Assembly (NCBI GenBank): GCA_021811745.1
Contig: JAJZNH010000258.1
Location: 1 to 13,006 of the forward strand
Length of the DNA stretch: 13,006 nucleotides
Direction: 5' to 3'
DNA from: Acidobacteriota bacterium
GTDB lineage: Bacteria > Acidobacteriota > Terriglobia > Terriglobales > Acidobacteriaceae
Both the position numbers and the translations under genes were made by a program. Below, one piece after another: positions 1-6,859 of this stretch (the first letter of the stretch is position 1; the number at the start of each line of letters is the position of its first letter). Under the pieces are notes generated by a model. It was not told the DNA's origin. It saw only the letters and a program-made list of their open reading frames with translations, and made no database searches.

Positions 1-445
1 CGCGAACCGCGCGGTCCGGATTGCCGGTTCCGTAAGCCTCGGACATCTACACACTCCACTTTCTACCCAAGGCAACCAGCAAAAAAGACACTCCCGACCT
101 TCGCGGCGACCAATTCTCTGCTCTCCCTTGCGTGGCGCGAAGTTGAGGAGACCCCTCTGCGGCCTTAAGATGCAGAAAACCTCTCTCCTGTTGCTGTCCG
201 CCACAGCTGAGGCACAGCTTCCGGCGATCTAAAGTAGGCTCAGAAACCTGCCGGTATAACCTCAAATTAACCTAAAGTGTTCCGGGAAGAACAGTCTTTT
301 TTGTAAAGATCTGGGGTCTCGAGGCTCGAAGGGTACATTGATGGTACATTGGCGGAAATACGAGCTGAAATGGAACGTGAGACTCTCATTCTTCACCACT
401 TGATTCGTGCCAACCGCCATCCCTAGCCGCGCACACGGCATGCAT
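1..445. other. Intergenic region, no gene recognised
   Basis: No reading frame here has convincing codon use, a ribosome binding site and a recognisable product. A minus-strand frame of 72 codons (47-265) and a plus-strand open frame from the window edge to about 170 exist, but neither resembles a family I know. The only ordered element is a 9-bp direct repeat, GGTACATTG at 332-340 and 343-351 (period 11). The left edge of the window may cut a gene whose main body lies outside. Confidence 0.4.
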
Positions 446-909
446 TCACAGCGGATTCGCCAGCCGAATCTCCGGCTTCACGTGGACCATCGGCAGGCCA
501 GACTGGGGGTCCGTTCGACCCAATTTCGACTGCGACGTCCGCATGACCTTAAGGCGTTGCAGGAGTGCATTCATTTCTAGGGGCGCAGGGAGCATATTCC
601 TGCAACTCCGGACAGTCTCTTTCATCTCTAAGGATGGTAGGTCGGTTCTTCGAGCAGGGAGGCCCTCCCCCAGGTGACCACAAGCAATCAAAGGAACTTT
701 TTCCGCGCGTTCTTCGACTTCTTTGTCCTTTTCAGCGGTATCTCCACGGCTTCCAATTTGGCGCGAACCCAGCGCCGTCCGCCGAAAAAACGTGGAATCT
801 TTCTGTCCCGCAGCCCCGCTGAAGGCTGAACAATATCCACTGGCCTTTCCTCCCCGGCTTTGCCCCCGAAAAGTGCGTCGAGCCGCCCGAGCATCCCACC
901 AGTGGGCAA
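446..909 (-). pseudogene. Possible small or frameshifted hypothetical gene
   Basis: I do not recognise a product. Two overlapping minus-strand frames share the coding-like signal. The upstream part (909 to 688, 73 codons, starting MPTGGMLGRLDALFGG) reads like a basic soluble protein with FGGRRW near its middle and a Lys-rich end. The downstream part (about 700 to 446) is in a different frame and uses mainly G or C at third codon positions, for example in the stretch ending KPEIRLANPL. A single frameshift near the A-run at about 693-697 would join them into one protein of roughly 150 residues. That pattern fits a decayed or mis-sequenced gene, but chance open frames in GC-rich DNA are also possible. 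If real, it would be divergent from mqnC with only 36 bases between the starts. Confidence 0.2.
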
Positions 910-932
910 AGTCAGAGCCGCACCACAGTTGA

Positions 933-938
933 TAAAAT
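933..938 (+). promoter_or_regulatory. Putative -10 element of a leaderless mqnC promoter
   Basis: TAAAAT matches the TATAAT consensus at five of six positions and ends 7 bases before the mqnC ATG at 946. No Shine-Dalgarno-like purine run precedes that ATG. This spacing would put transcription initiation at or next to the start codon. No good -35 hexamer is visible at the usual distance, so this remains a suggestion. Confidence 0.3.
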
Positions 939-945
939 TGAATCA

Positions 946-1992
946 ATGTCCATCTCCCGCCAGCAGGCGCTCGACCACTTCCGTTCTTCCGACCTCATTG
1001 GCCTGGGCTTCGAGGCTGACGCGGTGCGGCGCCGTTTGCACCCTGAAGGTGTGGTTACCTACATCATCGATCGCAACATCAACTACACCAGCTTCTGCAC
1101 TGAGTACTGCACCTTCTGCGCCTTTTATCGGCCACTCAAAGGGCCGCGCGCGGACGAGGGCTACATCCTCGACTTCGAAACGATCTACGACAAGATTGCC
1201 GAAACGGCGGCCATGGGCGGCACGGGCGTGCTCATGCAAGGCGGCATTCACCCCGATCTCAAGATCGATTGGTTCGAGCGCCTCTTCCGCGGTATTAAAC
1301 ATCGCTTTCCCCAGATCTGGCTGCACTGTCTTTCGGCTGCTGAGGTGCTGGCCATCGCTGAGTACTCCGGCCTTGACCTGCGCACCACCATCGCCCGCCT
1401 GCGCGACGCCGGCCTCGATTCCATCCCCGGCGGCGGCGCCGAGATCCTCGACGACGAGGTGCGCTTCCGCATCGCGCGGCTCAAGTGCCGCACCGAGGAC
1501 TGGGTCAGCGTCCACCGCACCGCGCACCAGCTTGGCATGAGGACTACGGCCACCATGATGTTTGGCGTGGGCGAAACCATGGACCAGCGCATCAACCACT
1601 TTGAAGTCGTTCGCCGGCTCCAGGAGGAGACCGGCGGGTTCACCGCCTTCATTCCCTGGAGTTTCCAGCCCAAAAACACGGCTCTCGGCGGCCGCGGATG
1701 GGACGAAGCCACCAGCGTCGAGTATCTCAAGGTGCTGGCCATCTCCCGCCTCTATCTCGATAACATCGAAAACCTGCAGGCCAGTTGGGTCACGCAGGGC
1801 TTGAAGGTTCTGGAGTTAGGCCTCCACTTCGGCGGCAACGACGTGGGCAGCGTGATGCTCGAAGAGAACGTAGTCAAGGCTGCCGGCACCAGCAACTGCA
1901 CTACCGAGGAAGATCTAAGGCGCATCATCCGCGACGCTGGTTTTAAGCCCGCCCAGCGCGACACTCTCTATCGCACACTCTTTTTGAACTGA
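946..1992 (+). CDS. mqnC: Cyclic dehypoxanthinyl futalosine synthase (menaquinone biosynthesis)
   Basis: This is a radical SAM enzyme of the futalosine route to menaquinone; it cyclises dehypoxanthine futalosine to the cyclic form in the cytoplasm. The 348-residue protein has the radical SAM cysteine motif CxxxCxxC at C51, C55 and C58 within NYTSFCTEYCTFCAFYR, which binds the 4Fe-4S cluster. MqnC-type signatures follow: IPGGGAEILDDEVR, MMFGVGET, FIPWSFQPKNT and, near the C-terminus, GGNDVGSVMLEENVVKAAG. The last two separate it from the related aminofutalosine synthase MqnE. Length is normal for the family. The ATG at 946 starts directly with the expected N-terminus and has no visible ribosome binding site, which suggests a leaderless mRNA. 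No other mqn gene is in view, so it appears to be a stand-alone locus. Confidence 0.93.
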   Translation: MSISRQQALDHFRSSDLIGLGFEADAVRRRLHPEGVVTYIIDRNINYTSFCTEYCTFCAFYRPLKGPRADEGYILDFETIYDKIAETAAMGGTGVLMQGGIHPDLKIDWFERLFRGIKHRFPQIWLHCLSAAEVLAIAEYSGLDLRTTIARLRDAGLDSIPGGGAEILDDEVRFRIARLKCRTEDWVSVHRTAHQLGMRTTATMMFGVGETMDQRINHFEVVRRLQEETGGFTAFIPWSFQPKNTALGGRGWDEATSVEYLKVLAISRLYLDNIENLQASWVTQGLKVLELGLHFGGNDVGSVMLEENVVKAAGTSNCTTEEDLRRIIRDAGFKPAQRDTLYRTLFLN

Positions 1993-2131
1993 GATCCCTA
2001 TTCGGCCCCAGGGCAATTTTCCACCAAGTGAGCCTGGTCGTGGAATCCCGCAAGTCGGCACGCGTGCTCACTTAGACAGCAAATCGGTTCTGGTTTTCAC
2101 GGAATCGTCACTGCGAGTCTGCGGCTTGATT
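1993..2131. other. Intergenic region with an 8-bp inverted repeat
   Basis: Between mqnC and the 3' end of the tRNA-Gly gene. AAGTGAGC at 2026-2033 and GCTCACTT at 2066-2073 form a perfect 8-bp inverted repeat with a 32-base loop. There is no T-run after either arm, so I do not call it an intrinsic terminator. Confidence 0.35.
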
Positions 2132-2206
2132 TGGAGCGGGAGACCGGGATCGAACCGGCGACATTCAGCTTGGGAAGCTGACGTTCTACCACTGAACTAC
2201 TCCCGC
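2132..2206 (-). tRNA. tRNA-Gly (anticodon CCC)
   Basis: Read on the minus strand, the sequence folds as a full cloverleaf. The acceptor stem is GCGGGAG (5' end at 2206) pairing with CTCCCGC. The D arm contains GTTCAGTGGTAGAAC. The anticodon stem-loop is TCAGC-TTCCCAA-GCTGA, giving anticodon CCC, which reads GGG. The T arm is GCCGG-TTCGATC-CCGGT. The discriminator is T, as usual for bacterial glycine tRNAs, and the CCA end is encoded (2132-2134). Confidence 0.96.
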
Positions 2207-2581
2207 CCTTTAGAATCAATCGTTTGACTTATTCATACCGCTGTAGCGCGCACCTTGGTCTCCAAAGTGGCAATCCGAGGTCAAATTTGAGGCGACGAAA
2301 GCACTCCTGAAAAGTGACGGCGGCGCGATGTGGGTGCCAACGGCCATCTGGCCAACCTCACCCGGAAACGCAATGCAGAAAAACGGTCAACTACGCTTCC
2401 ATCCGGTTCAATGGGATAGATGCAGACCTGATCCCCGCCTCATCATCATAGACTAGCAACCTGCCTCATGGAAGGGAGGAGGGGCGCACAAAAGCACGCG
2501 AGGCGGCCTCTCTCGACTGGCGAAAGGGCCACAAAACGAAAGCTCCAACGAATTGGCAAACGCCGTGTTAGGAAGGCTTGA
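2207..2581. other. Spacer between two tRNA genes, nothing recognised
   Basis: These 375 bases separate the tRNA-Ser and tRNA-Gly genes, both on the minus strand. I see no third tRNA, no plausible gene and no clear terminator. GGCCA-TC-TGGCC around 2342-2353 is a short palindrome of no evident meaning. The tRNAs may be separately transcribed or share one transcript; the sequence does not decide. Confidence 0.5.
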
Positions 2582-2671
2582 TGGCGGAAGCGGAGGGATT
2601 CGAACCCCCGATACCCTTTCAGGTATGCCGGTTTTCAAGACCGGAGCCATCAACCACTCGGCCACGCTTCC
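2582..2671 (-). tRNA. tRNA-Ser (anticodon TGA)
   Basis: On the minus strand the acceptor stem GGAAGCG (5' end at 2671) pairs with CGCTTCC. The anticodon stem-loop is CCGGT-CTTGAAA-ACCGG, giving anticodon TGA, which reads UCA. A long variable arm (stem ATACC...GGTAT) marks it as a class II tRNA, which together with anticodon TGA and discriminator G identifies serine. The T arm is GGGGG-TTCGAAT-CCCTC. CCA is encoded at 2582-2584. Length including CCA is 90 bases. Confidence 0.96.
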
Positions 2672-2971
2672 GCTCCATCTCAAGATACCACTATGCCTGA
2701 AAAGCTTACCTTACTTCGCCAACGCCTCTTTGCGCGGGTCACATGGAACCGGGCAGAACGATTGAGCTCGCGGCTTCGGCGGGCCGTCACCAGCGCGGCC
2801 TAAGCCGATCGGCTAATTCGGAAGCAACCATAACCCACCTGGGAGTTGAACGCAATTCAGGGTGTCCGGCCCAGAAACTTGGCTGGTCAGCAAGACCCAT
2901 CTGAATGCCCTCGGTGCAGGCACCTTCCAGGCCGAATGCACGCGCGGCTTGGCGGCGCCGGGAGCGCGAGT
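2672..2971. other. Intergenic region upstream of the thiamine unit
   Basis: This stretch separates the 5' end of the tRNA-Ser gene from the putative promoter of the riboswitch transcript. It must hold the tRNA-Ser promoter on the minus strand, but I see no convincing pair of promoter hexamers for it. No gene-like frame is present. Confidence 0.45.
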
Positions 2972-3001
2972 TTGCAATATTCCGGCTGAAGGTGTTTCAA
3001 T
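2972..3001 (+). promoter_or_regulatory. Putative sigma-70 promoter of the thiamine unit
   Basis: TTGCAA (2972-2977) resembles a -35 hexamer. TTCAAT (2996-3001), 18 bases further on, shares four of six positions with TATAAT. Transcription would begin around 3007, just before the first stem of the riboswitch at 3011, which is where it must begin for the element to work. The -10 match is weak, so the call rests mainly on position. Confidence 0.3.
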
Positions 3002-3015
3002 CTAAACATTGAAAC
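2994..3015. repeat. Perfect 8-bp inverted repeat at the riboswitch 5' edge
   Basis: GTTTCAAT (2994-3001) and ATTGAAAC (3008-3015) are exact reverse complements separated by 6 bases. The left arm overlaps the putative -10 element; the right arm contains the 5' strand of riboswitch stem P1 (GAAAC, 3011-3015). It could be a protein operator or, if transcription starts further upstream, an RNA hairpin competing with P1. Confidence 0.5.
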
Positions 3016-3090
3016 AGGGGTGCTCCACCCATGTGGGGCTGAGAAATACCCTCGAACCCGATCCGGATAATACCGGCGTGGGAAGTTTTC
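3011..3090 (+). promoter_or_regulatory. TPP riboswitch (THI element)
   Basis: The element binds thiamine pyrophosphate in the mRNA leader and lowers expression of the downstream genes. The conserved core is present in order, including CTGAGA (3039-3044), GAACCCGATCCGG (3054-3066) and TAATACCGGCG (3068-3078). Stems can be paired by eye: P1 3011-3015 with 3085-3089; P2 3018-3021 with 3048-3051; P3 3023-3028 with 3033-3038; P4 CCC 3057-3059 with GGG 3080-3082; P5 CCGG 3063-3066 with CCGG 3073-3076. It lies 74 bases before the ATG of the TonB-dependent receptor. No terminator hairpin with a T-run follows. TCCTC at 3109-3113 can pair with the GAGGA of the ribosome binding site, so control by hiding the ribosome binding site is the more likely mechanism. 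Confidence 0.96.
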
Positions 3091-3153
3091 TGATCCGAGC
3101 GGGCATCTTCCTCACATTGCGGCACGGTTCCCTTGTTTCAAGCAGCAAGAAGC

Positions 3154-3161
3154 AAGAGGAG
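3154..3161 (+). promoter_or_regulatory. Ribosome binding site fixing the receptor start
   Basis: AAGAGGAG lies 3 bases before the ATG at 3165. It fixes the start there rather than at the in-frame ATG at 3030 or at TTG 3009. Those lie within, or just before, the folded riboswitch and lack a ribosome binding site. Confidence 0.8.
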
Positions 3162-3164
3162 TCT

Positions 3165-5648
3165 ATGCAAGCAGCCGTTCGTCTCTCGCCGTCAGCCTGC
3201 AGGCGCGCCCGTCAATTCCCGGTGAATACACTCGTATTGTGCCTCTGTCTGGCTGCCACATGGGGAGCGCACGCACAACAACAAGCGCAAGGCCAAGAGC
3301 GAGATCAGGCTCCGGCTACCCCAGCAAAAGCTGCAACGAAGCCCACGCAGGCGCCTGAACCTCAGCCGCCTGCCGCGGCGCCGCAAAAGCTAACTCCTAC
3401 AACTACGACGGTGGTGGTGCTCGGCGCAGTACACGGCAACTATCTTCCGCAGCAGGTCACGGTGGGCACGCTGAGCGGAATGCCGCTAAAGAATGCGCCG
3501 CTCTCCGCCACCGTGGTGACGCGTGACCTGATGGACGACCAGGTTGCGCGGCTGCTCTCCGACGTAGTGCAGAACGACGCCTCCGTAAGCTTCGATTATG
3601 TGCCCGTGGGTTATTACGGCGACTACCAGATTCGAGGATTTCCCATCGACCTGGCCACGGGGCTAGAGATTGACGGGATGACCATCGCCGGTGAGCAGGA
3701 TGTGCCGCTCGAAAACAAAGAGCGCGTAGAAATCCTGAACGGGCTGGCCGGCGTGGAAAGCGGCGTAGCCTCGGCGGGAGGGCTAATCAATTACGTGACC
3801 AAGCCTCCGATCGGCATTCGCGCCATGGACTTGGCCACTGATCAGCGCGGGACGACCTACGGCGCCGTCGATCTGGGCCATCTGTTTGGCAGCCGGAAAC
3901 AGGTGGGCGCGCGCATTAATCTGGCGGGCGAACGAATCATGCCGTACATGATCGACACCAACGGCTGGCGGGCGGTGGGGACGGGCGCAGCGGACTGGAA
4001 GATCTCGCCCAAGGCCTTGCTGAACGCCAACTTCGAGTACCAGCACAAGACGGAACGCGACGGAAGCGGCTATCAGTTGCTGGGCGGCACCTTAGTGCCG
4101 GACATCCATCGCATTTATACATCGACGATGCTGGGTGATCAGCCTTGGGGTCCGCCCGACACCTACGACACCTTCAATACCAACGCCCGCTTCGACTACA
4201 CCTTCTCGCCCTCGTGGTTGGCCTTCGCAGAGGCCAGCCTCAGCCACTCGCTCATCCAAGACAATGTGATCTACGCCTATGGCGCAGCGATCGATCCCGC
4301 GACGGGCCTTTCTGACTGTCCGGGCACGCCCAACGCGCCTGTCTACTTCTTCTGTCCGGACGGGACCTACGGCGTGTATGACTACCGCGATCCAAATGAG
4401 CTGCGCATCGACGCCGTGGCTGAGGCCATGGTCACGGGCCACGTGCGCACGGGAGCCGTGATGAACGATCTGACGGCGGGCGTGAATCTCTTTCTGCGCA
4501 GCGTACAGCTGCCCGGATTCTACACGGCAGCCAATCCCTACTCACCCGACGGCATTGTGCAGGACGGCGCTGTATACGCATACGTGGGATCGGAAAACAT
4601 TTATCAGCCCATTACTCCGCTGCCGCAGGAGAGCCCCCTCCAATCCGCTGGGCCGCGCCGGCTGTGGGAGGACAACCATCAATCGTCGGCGGTGATCGAG
4701 GAGCGGATGCACCTGCCGGACCGGATTGAGATCATCGCCGGGGGCCGTTACGATTCTTTACGCGACCACAACTACTCGCTCTATGCTTCATGCGCCGACG
4801 CAGGGGACTTAAATCCGCGCACGGCTCCTACGCCCAACCCCTGTGCGCCCAAATTCAGCGACAAACCGATCTGGATGCCGCAGTACGCCCTCACGTTCCA
4901 TCCCGTTGCGAATGTCACTCTCTACTCAAATTACGGCGTCCAGCTATCGCTTGGCCCCGAGGGGCCCTTCTGGGTTGACAACAGCAGCCAATATCTGGCG
5001 CCATACTTTACGCGGCAGTTTGAGGTGGGCGCCAAGTACGAACCTGGACAGAGCATTCTGCTTAGCGCAGATTTCTTCCATATGCGCGCACCGTTCTTCT
5101 ATCCCAAGGTAATCCAAGCTCCAAACAGTTTTTGTCCGGCAAGCGAGTTTCAGGCGCCTGGCGACCTGTGCTTTGTATCGGAGGGCCGCCAAACCAACAA
5201 TGGTTTTGAATTCAATGCCCAAGGAAAGGCATCCAACTGGCTGCGACTCTCCGGATCAGCGGCGGCAATTCGCGCAGTTTCAACGGACACGGGTACGCCA
5301 GCGTTCAATGACAAGCAGGTGATCGATGTGCCCCGTTTGCGCACCACAGTGTCTGCAGATCTCACCGTGCCCTATGTACGCGGACTGCACCTCATGCCCG
5401 GTTGGATCTACGCGAGCCGCAATGAGGCTACCCGCGACGACAAGGTGAGTGTGCCGGCCTGGAACGTCTATAACTTGGGCGCGCGTTACACACCTGGAGG
5501 TGAGGGAGGCCGGGTGACATTCACCCTCTACGCCAATAACATTGCCAACAATCGCTATTGGTCCGATACCGGCGCAAGCTATGGCGACACGTTTGTCTGG
5601 CTGGGCGCTCCCACGACCGTACGCCTGGACGCACATTACGTCTTCTAA
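3165..5648 (+). CDS. TonB-dependent outer-membrane receptor, probable thiamine uptake
   Basis: An 827-residue outer-membrane active transporter of the siderophore-receptor-like TonB-dependent family. A signal peptide covers residues 1-37 (hydrophobic core LVLCLCLAATWG, cleavage expected after AHA). A Pro/Ala/Gln-rich linker follows (about 38-78), then a TonB-box-like TTTTVVVLG at 79-87. The plug domain starts near 95 and contains QIRGF, ERVEILNGLAGVESG and GGLINYVTKPP. The remainder is the beta-barrel, ending in the aromatic VRLDAHYVF typical of outer-membrane insertion. Several cysteine pairs in predicted surface loops (for example SDCPG...FFCPDG and NSFCPAS...DLCF) could form disulfides. 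The reading frame stays open upstream through the riboswitch, but the signal peptide and ribosome binding site fix ATG 3165. The substrate is inferred from the TPP riboswitch and the neighbours: thiamine, a thiamine phosphate or its pyrimidine moiety. Sequence alone would suggest only a TonB receptor. Confidence 0.9.
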   Translation: MQAAVRLSPSACRRARQFPVNTLVLCLCLAATWGAHAQQQAQGQERDQAPATPAKAATKPTQAPEPQPPAAAPQKLTPTTTTVVVLGAVHGNYLPQQVTVGTLSGMPLKNAPLSATVVTRDLMDDQVARLLSDVVQNDASVSFDYVPVGYYGDYQIRGFPIDLATGLEIDGMTIAGEQDVPLENKERVEILNGLAGVESGVASAGGLINYVTKPPIGIRAMDLATDQRGTTYGAVDLGHLFGSRKQVGARINLAGERIMPYMIDTNGWRAVGTGAADWKISPKALLNANFEYQHKTERDGSGYQLLGGTLVPDIHRIYTSTMLGDQPWGPPDTYDTFNTNARFDYTFSPSWLAFAEASLSHSLIQDNVIYAYGAAIDPATGLSDCPGTPNAPVYFFCPDGTYGVYDYRDPNELRIDAVAEAMVTGHVRTGAVMNDLTAGVNLFLRSVQLPGFYTAANPYSPDGIVQDGAVYAYVGSENIYQPITPLPQESPLQSAGPRRLWEDNHQSSAVIEERMHLPDRIEIIAGGRYDSLRDHNYSLYASCADAGDLNPRTAPTPNPCAPKFSDKPIWMPQYALTFHPVANVTLYSNYGVQLSLGPEGPFWVDNSSQYLAPYFTRQFEVGAKYEPGQSILLSADFFHMRAPFFYPKVIQAPNSFCPASEFQAPGDLCFVSEGRQTNNGFEFNAQGKASNWLRLSGSAAAIRAVSTDTGTPAFNDKQVIDVPRLRTTVSADLTVPYVRGLHLMPGWIYASRNEATRDDKVSVPAWNVYNLGARYTPGGEGGRVTFTLYANNIANNRYWSDTGASYGDTFVWLGAPTTVRLDAHYVF

Positions 5649-5680
5649 GCTCTTGCAATCGGGTAAAGGATGAATTCATA

Positions 5681-6859
5681 GTGAATGCAAAGGCAAAGGC
5701 TCACGGCATGGACGGCACGCTGGTCGAACCCGACTGGCCTCCGCTGACGCCCGATGAGGTAGGTGCTGTGCTGCGGGAATTTCCCGCTTTTGACGGACCG
5801 GCTGAGATCTTGACCACCAGCCCGCGACCGTTTTCCGCGGCAGGAGTGGTTGCCACGCGTGGGGGCCTGATCTTCATCAAGCGCCACAGCCGCGCGATTC
5901 GCAATCGTGAAGGACTGCTTGAAGAGCACCGGTTCGTGGCGCACCTGCGCGAGCACGGCAGACTGGCGCCGCGGGCTTTTGCCGCGCCATCGGGTCAAAC
6001 AGTCATCGAATCCGGTGAGTGGACCTACGAAGTGCAAGAAATCCCCGAGGGCGTGGACTTGTATGAGCAGGCGATCTCATGGACGCCGTTCCGCGGCGCA
6101 CATCATGCGCAGGCGGCAGGTGAAGCGCTGGCGCGGCTGCATCATGCGGCGGTGGGGTTCGGTGCTCCGCGCCGCCCGCCGCACCCCCTGGTAGCCAGCT
6201 TTACGATCTTCGCCGCACAAAATCCTGAAGCTGAGCTGCGCCGGTATTTGTCCGCGCGGCCTTCGATCGCAGATCACACCGGCGTGCGCCGGTGCGCGGA
6301 CGAGGCGCTCGATTTACTGGCTCCGTTTCACGCCGAGCTTGCGCCTCTCTTGCCCGCGCTGGCGCCGTTGTGGACACACAACGATCTGCACGGCTCGAAT
6401 CTCTTCTGGAGCGATGCGAGCGACGCCGCGCAGGCCACGGCCGTCATCGACTTCGGCCTCGCGGACCGCACGAACGCCGTGCACGATCTGGCGCACGCCA
6501 TCGAGCGCAACATCGTTGAGTGGCTTGTCCTGGTCAACGATCCCACGCACCCTGACGATGTTCCTATTCACTTCGATCATCTCAATGCGCTGCTCGACGG
6601 CTACGAAGCAGTGCGCCCGCTCACGGAAGAGGAGGCCGCGGCGCTTGCGCCCATGGCGGCGCTCTGCCACGCCGAGTTCGCGCTCTCTGAGGCGGACTAC
6701 TTTCTGGGCGTGCTGCACTCGGAAGAGAAAGCGGCGATGGCCTACGATGGCTGGCTGGTCGGTCATGCGCGCTGGTTTCGCGGCGCCGGGAGCTCACTGC
6801 TGGCTGCCTTGCGGCGCCGGGCCGAGGCGCCGCTTGCGCGGAGGACAACCCGCCGATGA
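5681..6859 (+). CDS. APH/choline-kinase-type phosphotransferase, candidate thiamine kinase
   Basis: A soluble kinase of the aminoglycoside phosphotransferase fold, 392 residues from GTG 5681. The catalytic loop is THNDLHGSNLF, with H233, D235 and N240 (Brenner motif HxDx4N), and the metal-binding DFG-like motif is VIDFGLAD with D257. The N-lobe contains IFIKRHS, whose Lys probably contacts ATP. The GTG start is preceded by AAAGGA (5665-5670) at 10 bases; ATG 5708 (383 residues) is the alternative. The gene begins 32 bases after the receptor stop and its own stop overlaps the next gene, so all three genes are probably co-transcribed under the TPP riboswitch. By context it should phosphorylate thiamine or hydroxymethylpyrimidine after uptake. 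It is longer than E. coli ThiK (about 274 residues), a member of the same superfamily. Sequence shows the kinase fold; the substrate is inference, and homoserine or sugar-like substrates are not excluded by sequence. Confidence 0.82.
   Translation: MNAKAKAHGMDGTLVEPDWPPLTPDEVGAVLREFPAFDGPAEILTTSPRPFSAAGVVATRGGLIFIKRHSRAIRNREGLLEEHRFVAHLREHGRLAPRAFAAPSGQTVIESGEWTYEVQEIPEGVDLYEQAISWTPFRGAHHAQAAGEALARLHHAAVGFGAPRRPPHPLVASFTIFAAQNPEAELRRYLSARPSIADHTGVRRCADEALDLLAPFHAELAPLLPALAPLWTHNDLHGSNLFWSDASDAAQATAVIDFGLADRTNAVHDLAHAIERNIVEWLVLVNDPTHPDDVPIHFDHLNALLDGYEAVRPLTEEEAAALAPMAALCHAEFALSEADYFLGVLHSEEKAAMAYDGWLVGHARWFRGAGSSLLAALRRRAEAPLARRTTRR

Noticed and set aside
2453..2765. Open frames on both strands across the tRNA-Ser gene
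   Set aside because: They translate the tRNA itself (for example SGVRIPPLPP), a common artefact of tRNA genes.
3091..3164. Rho-independent terminator as the riboswitch expression platform
   Set aside because: No stable GC-rich hairpin followed by T residues could be found in this leader segment.
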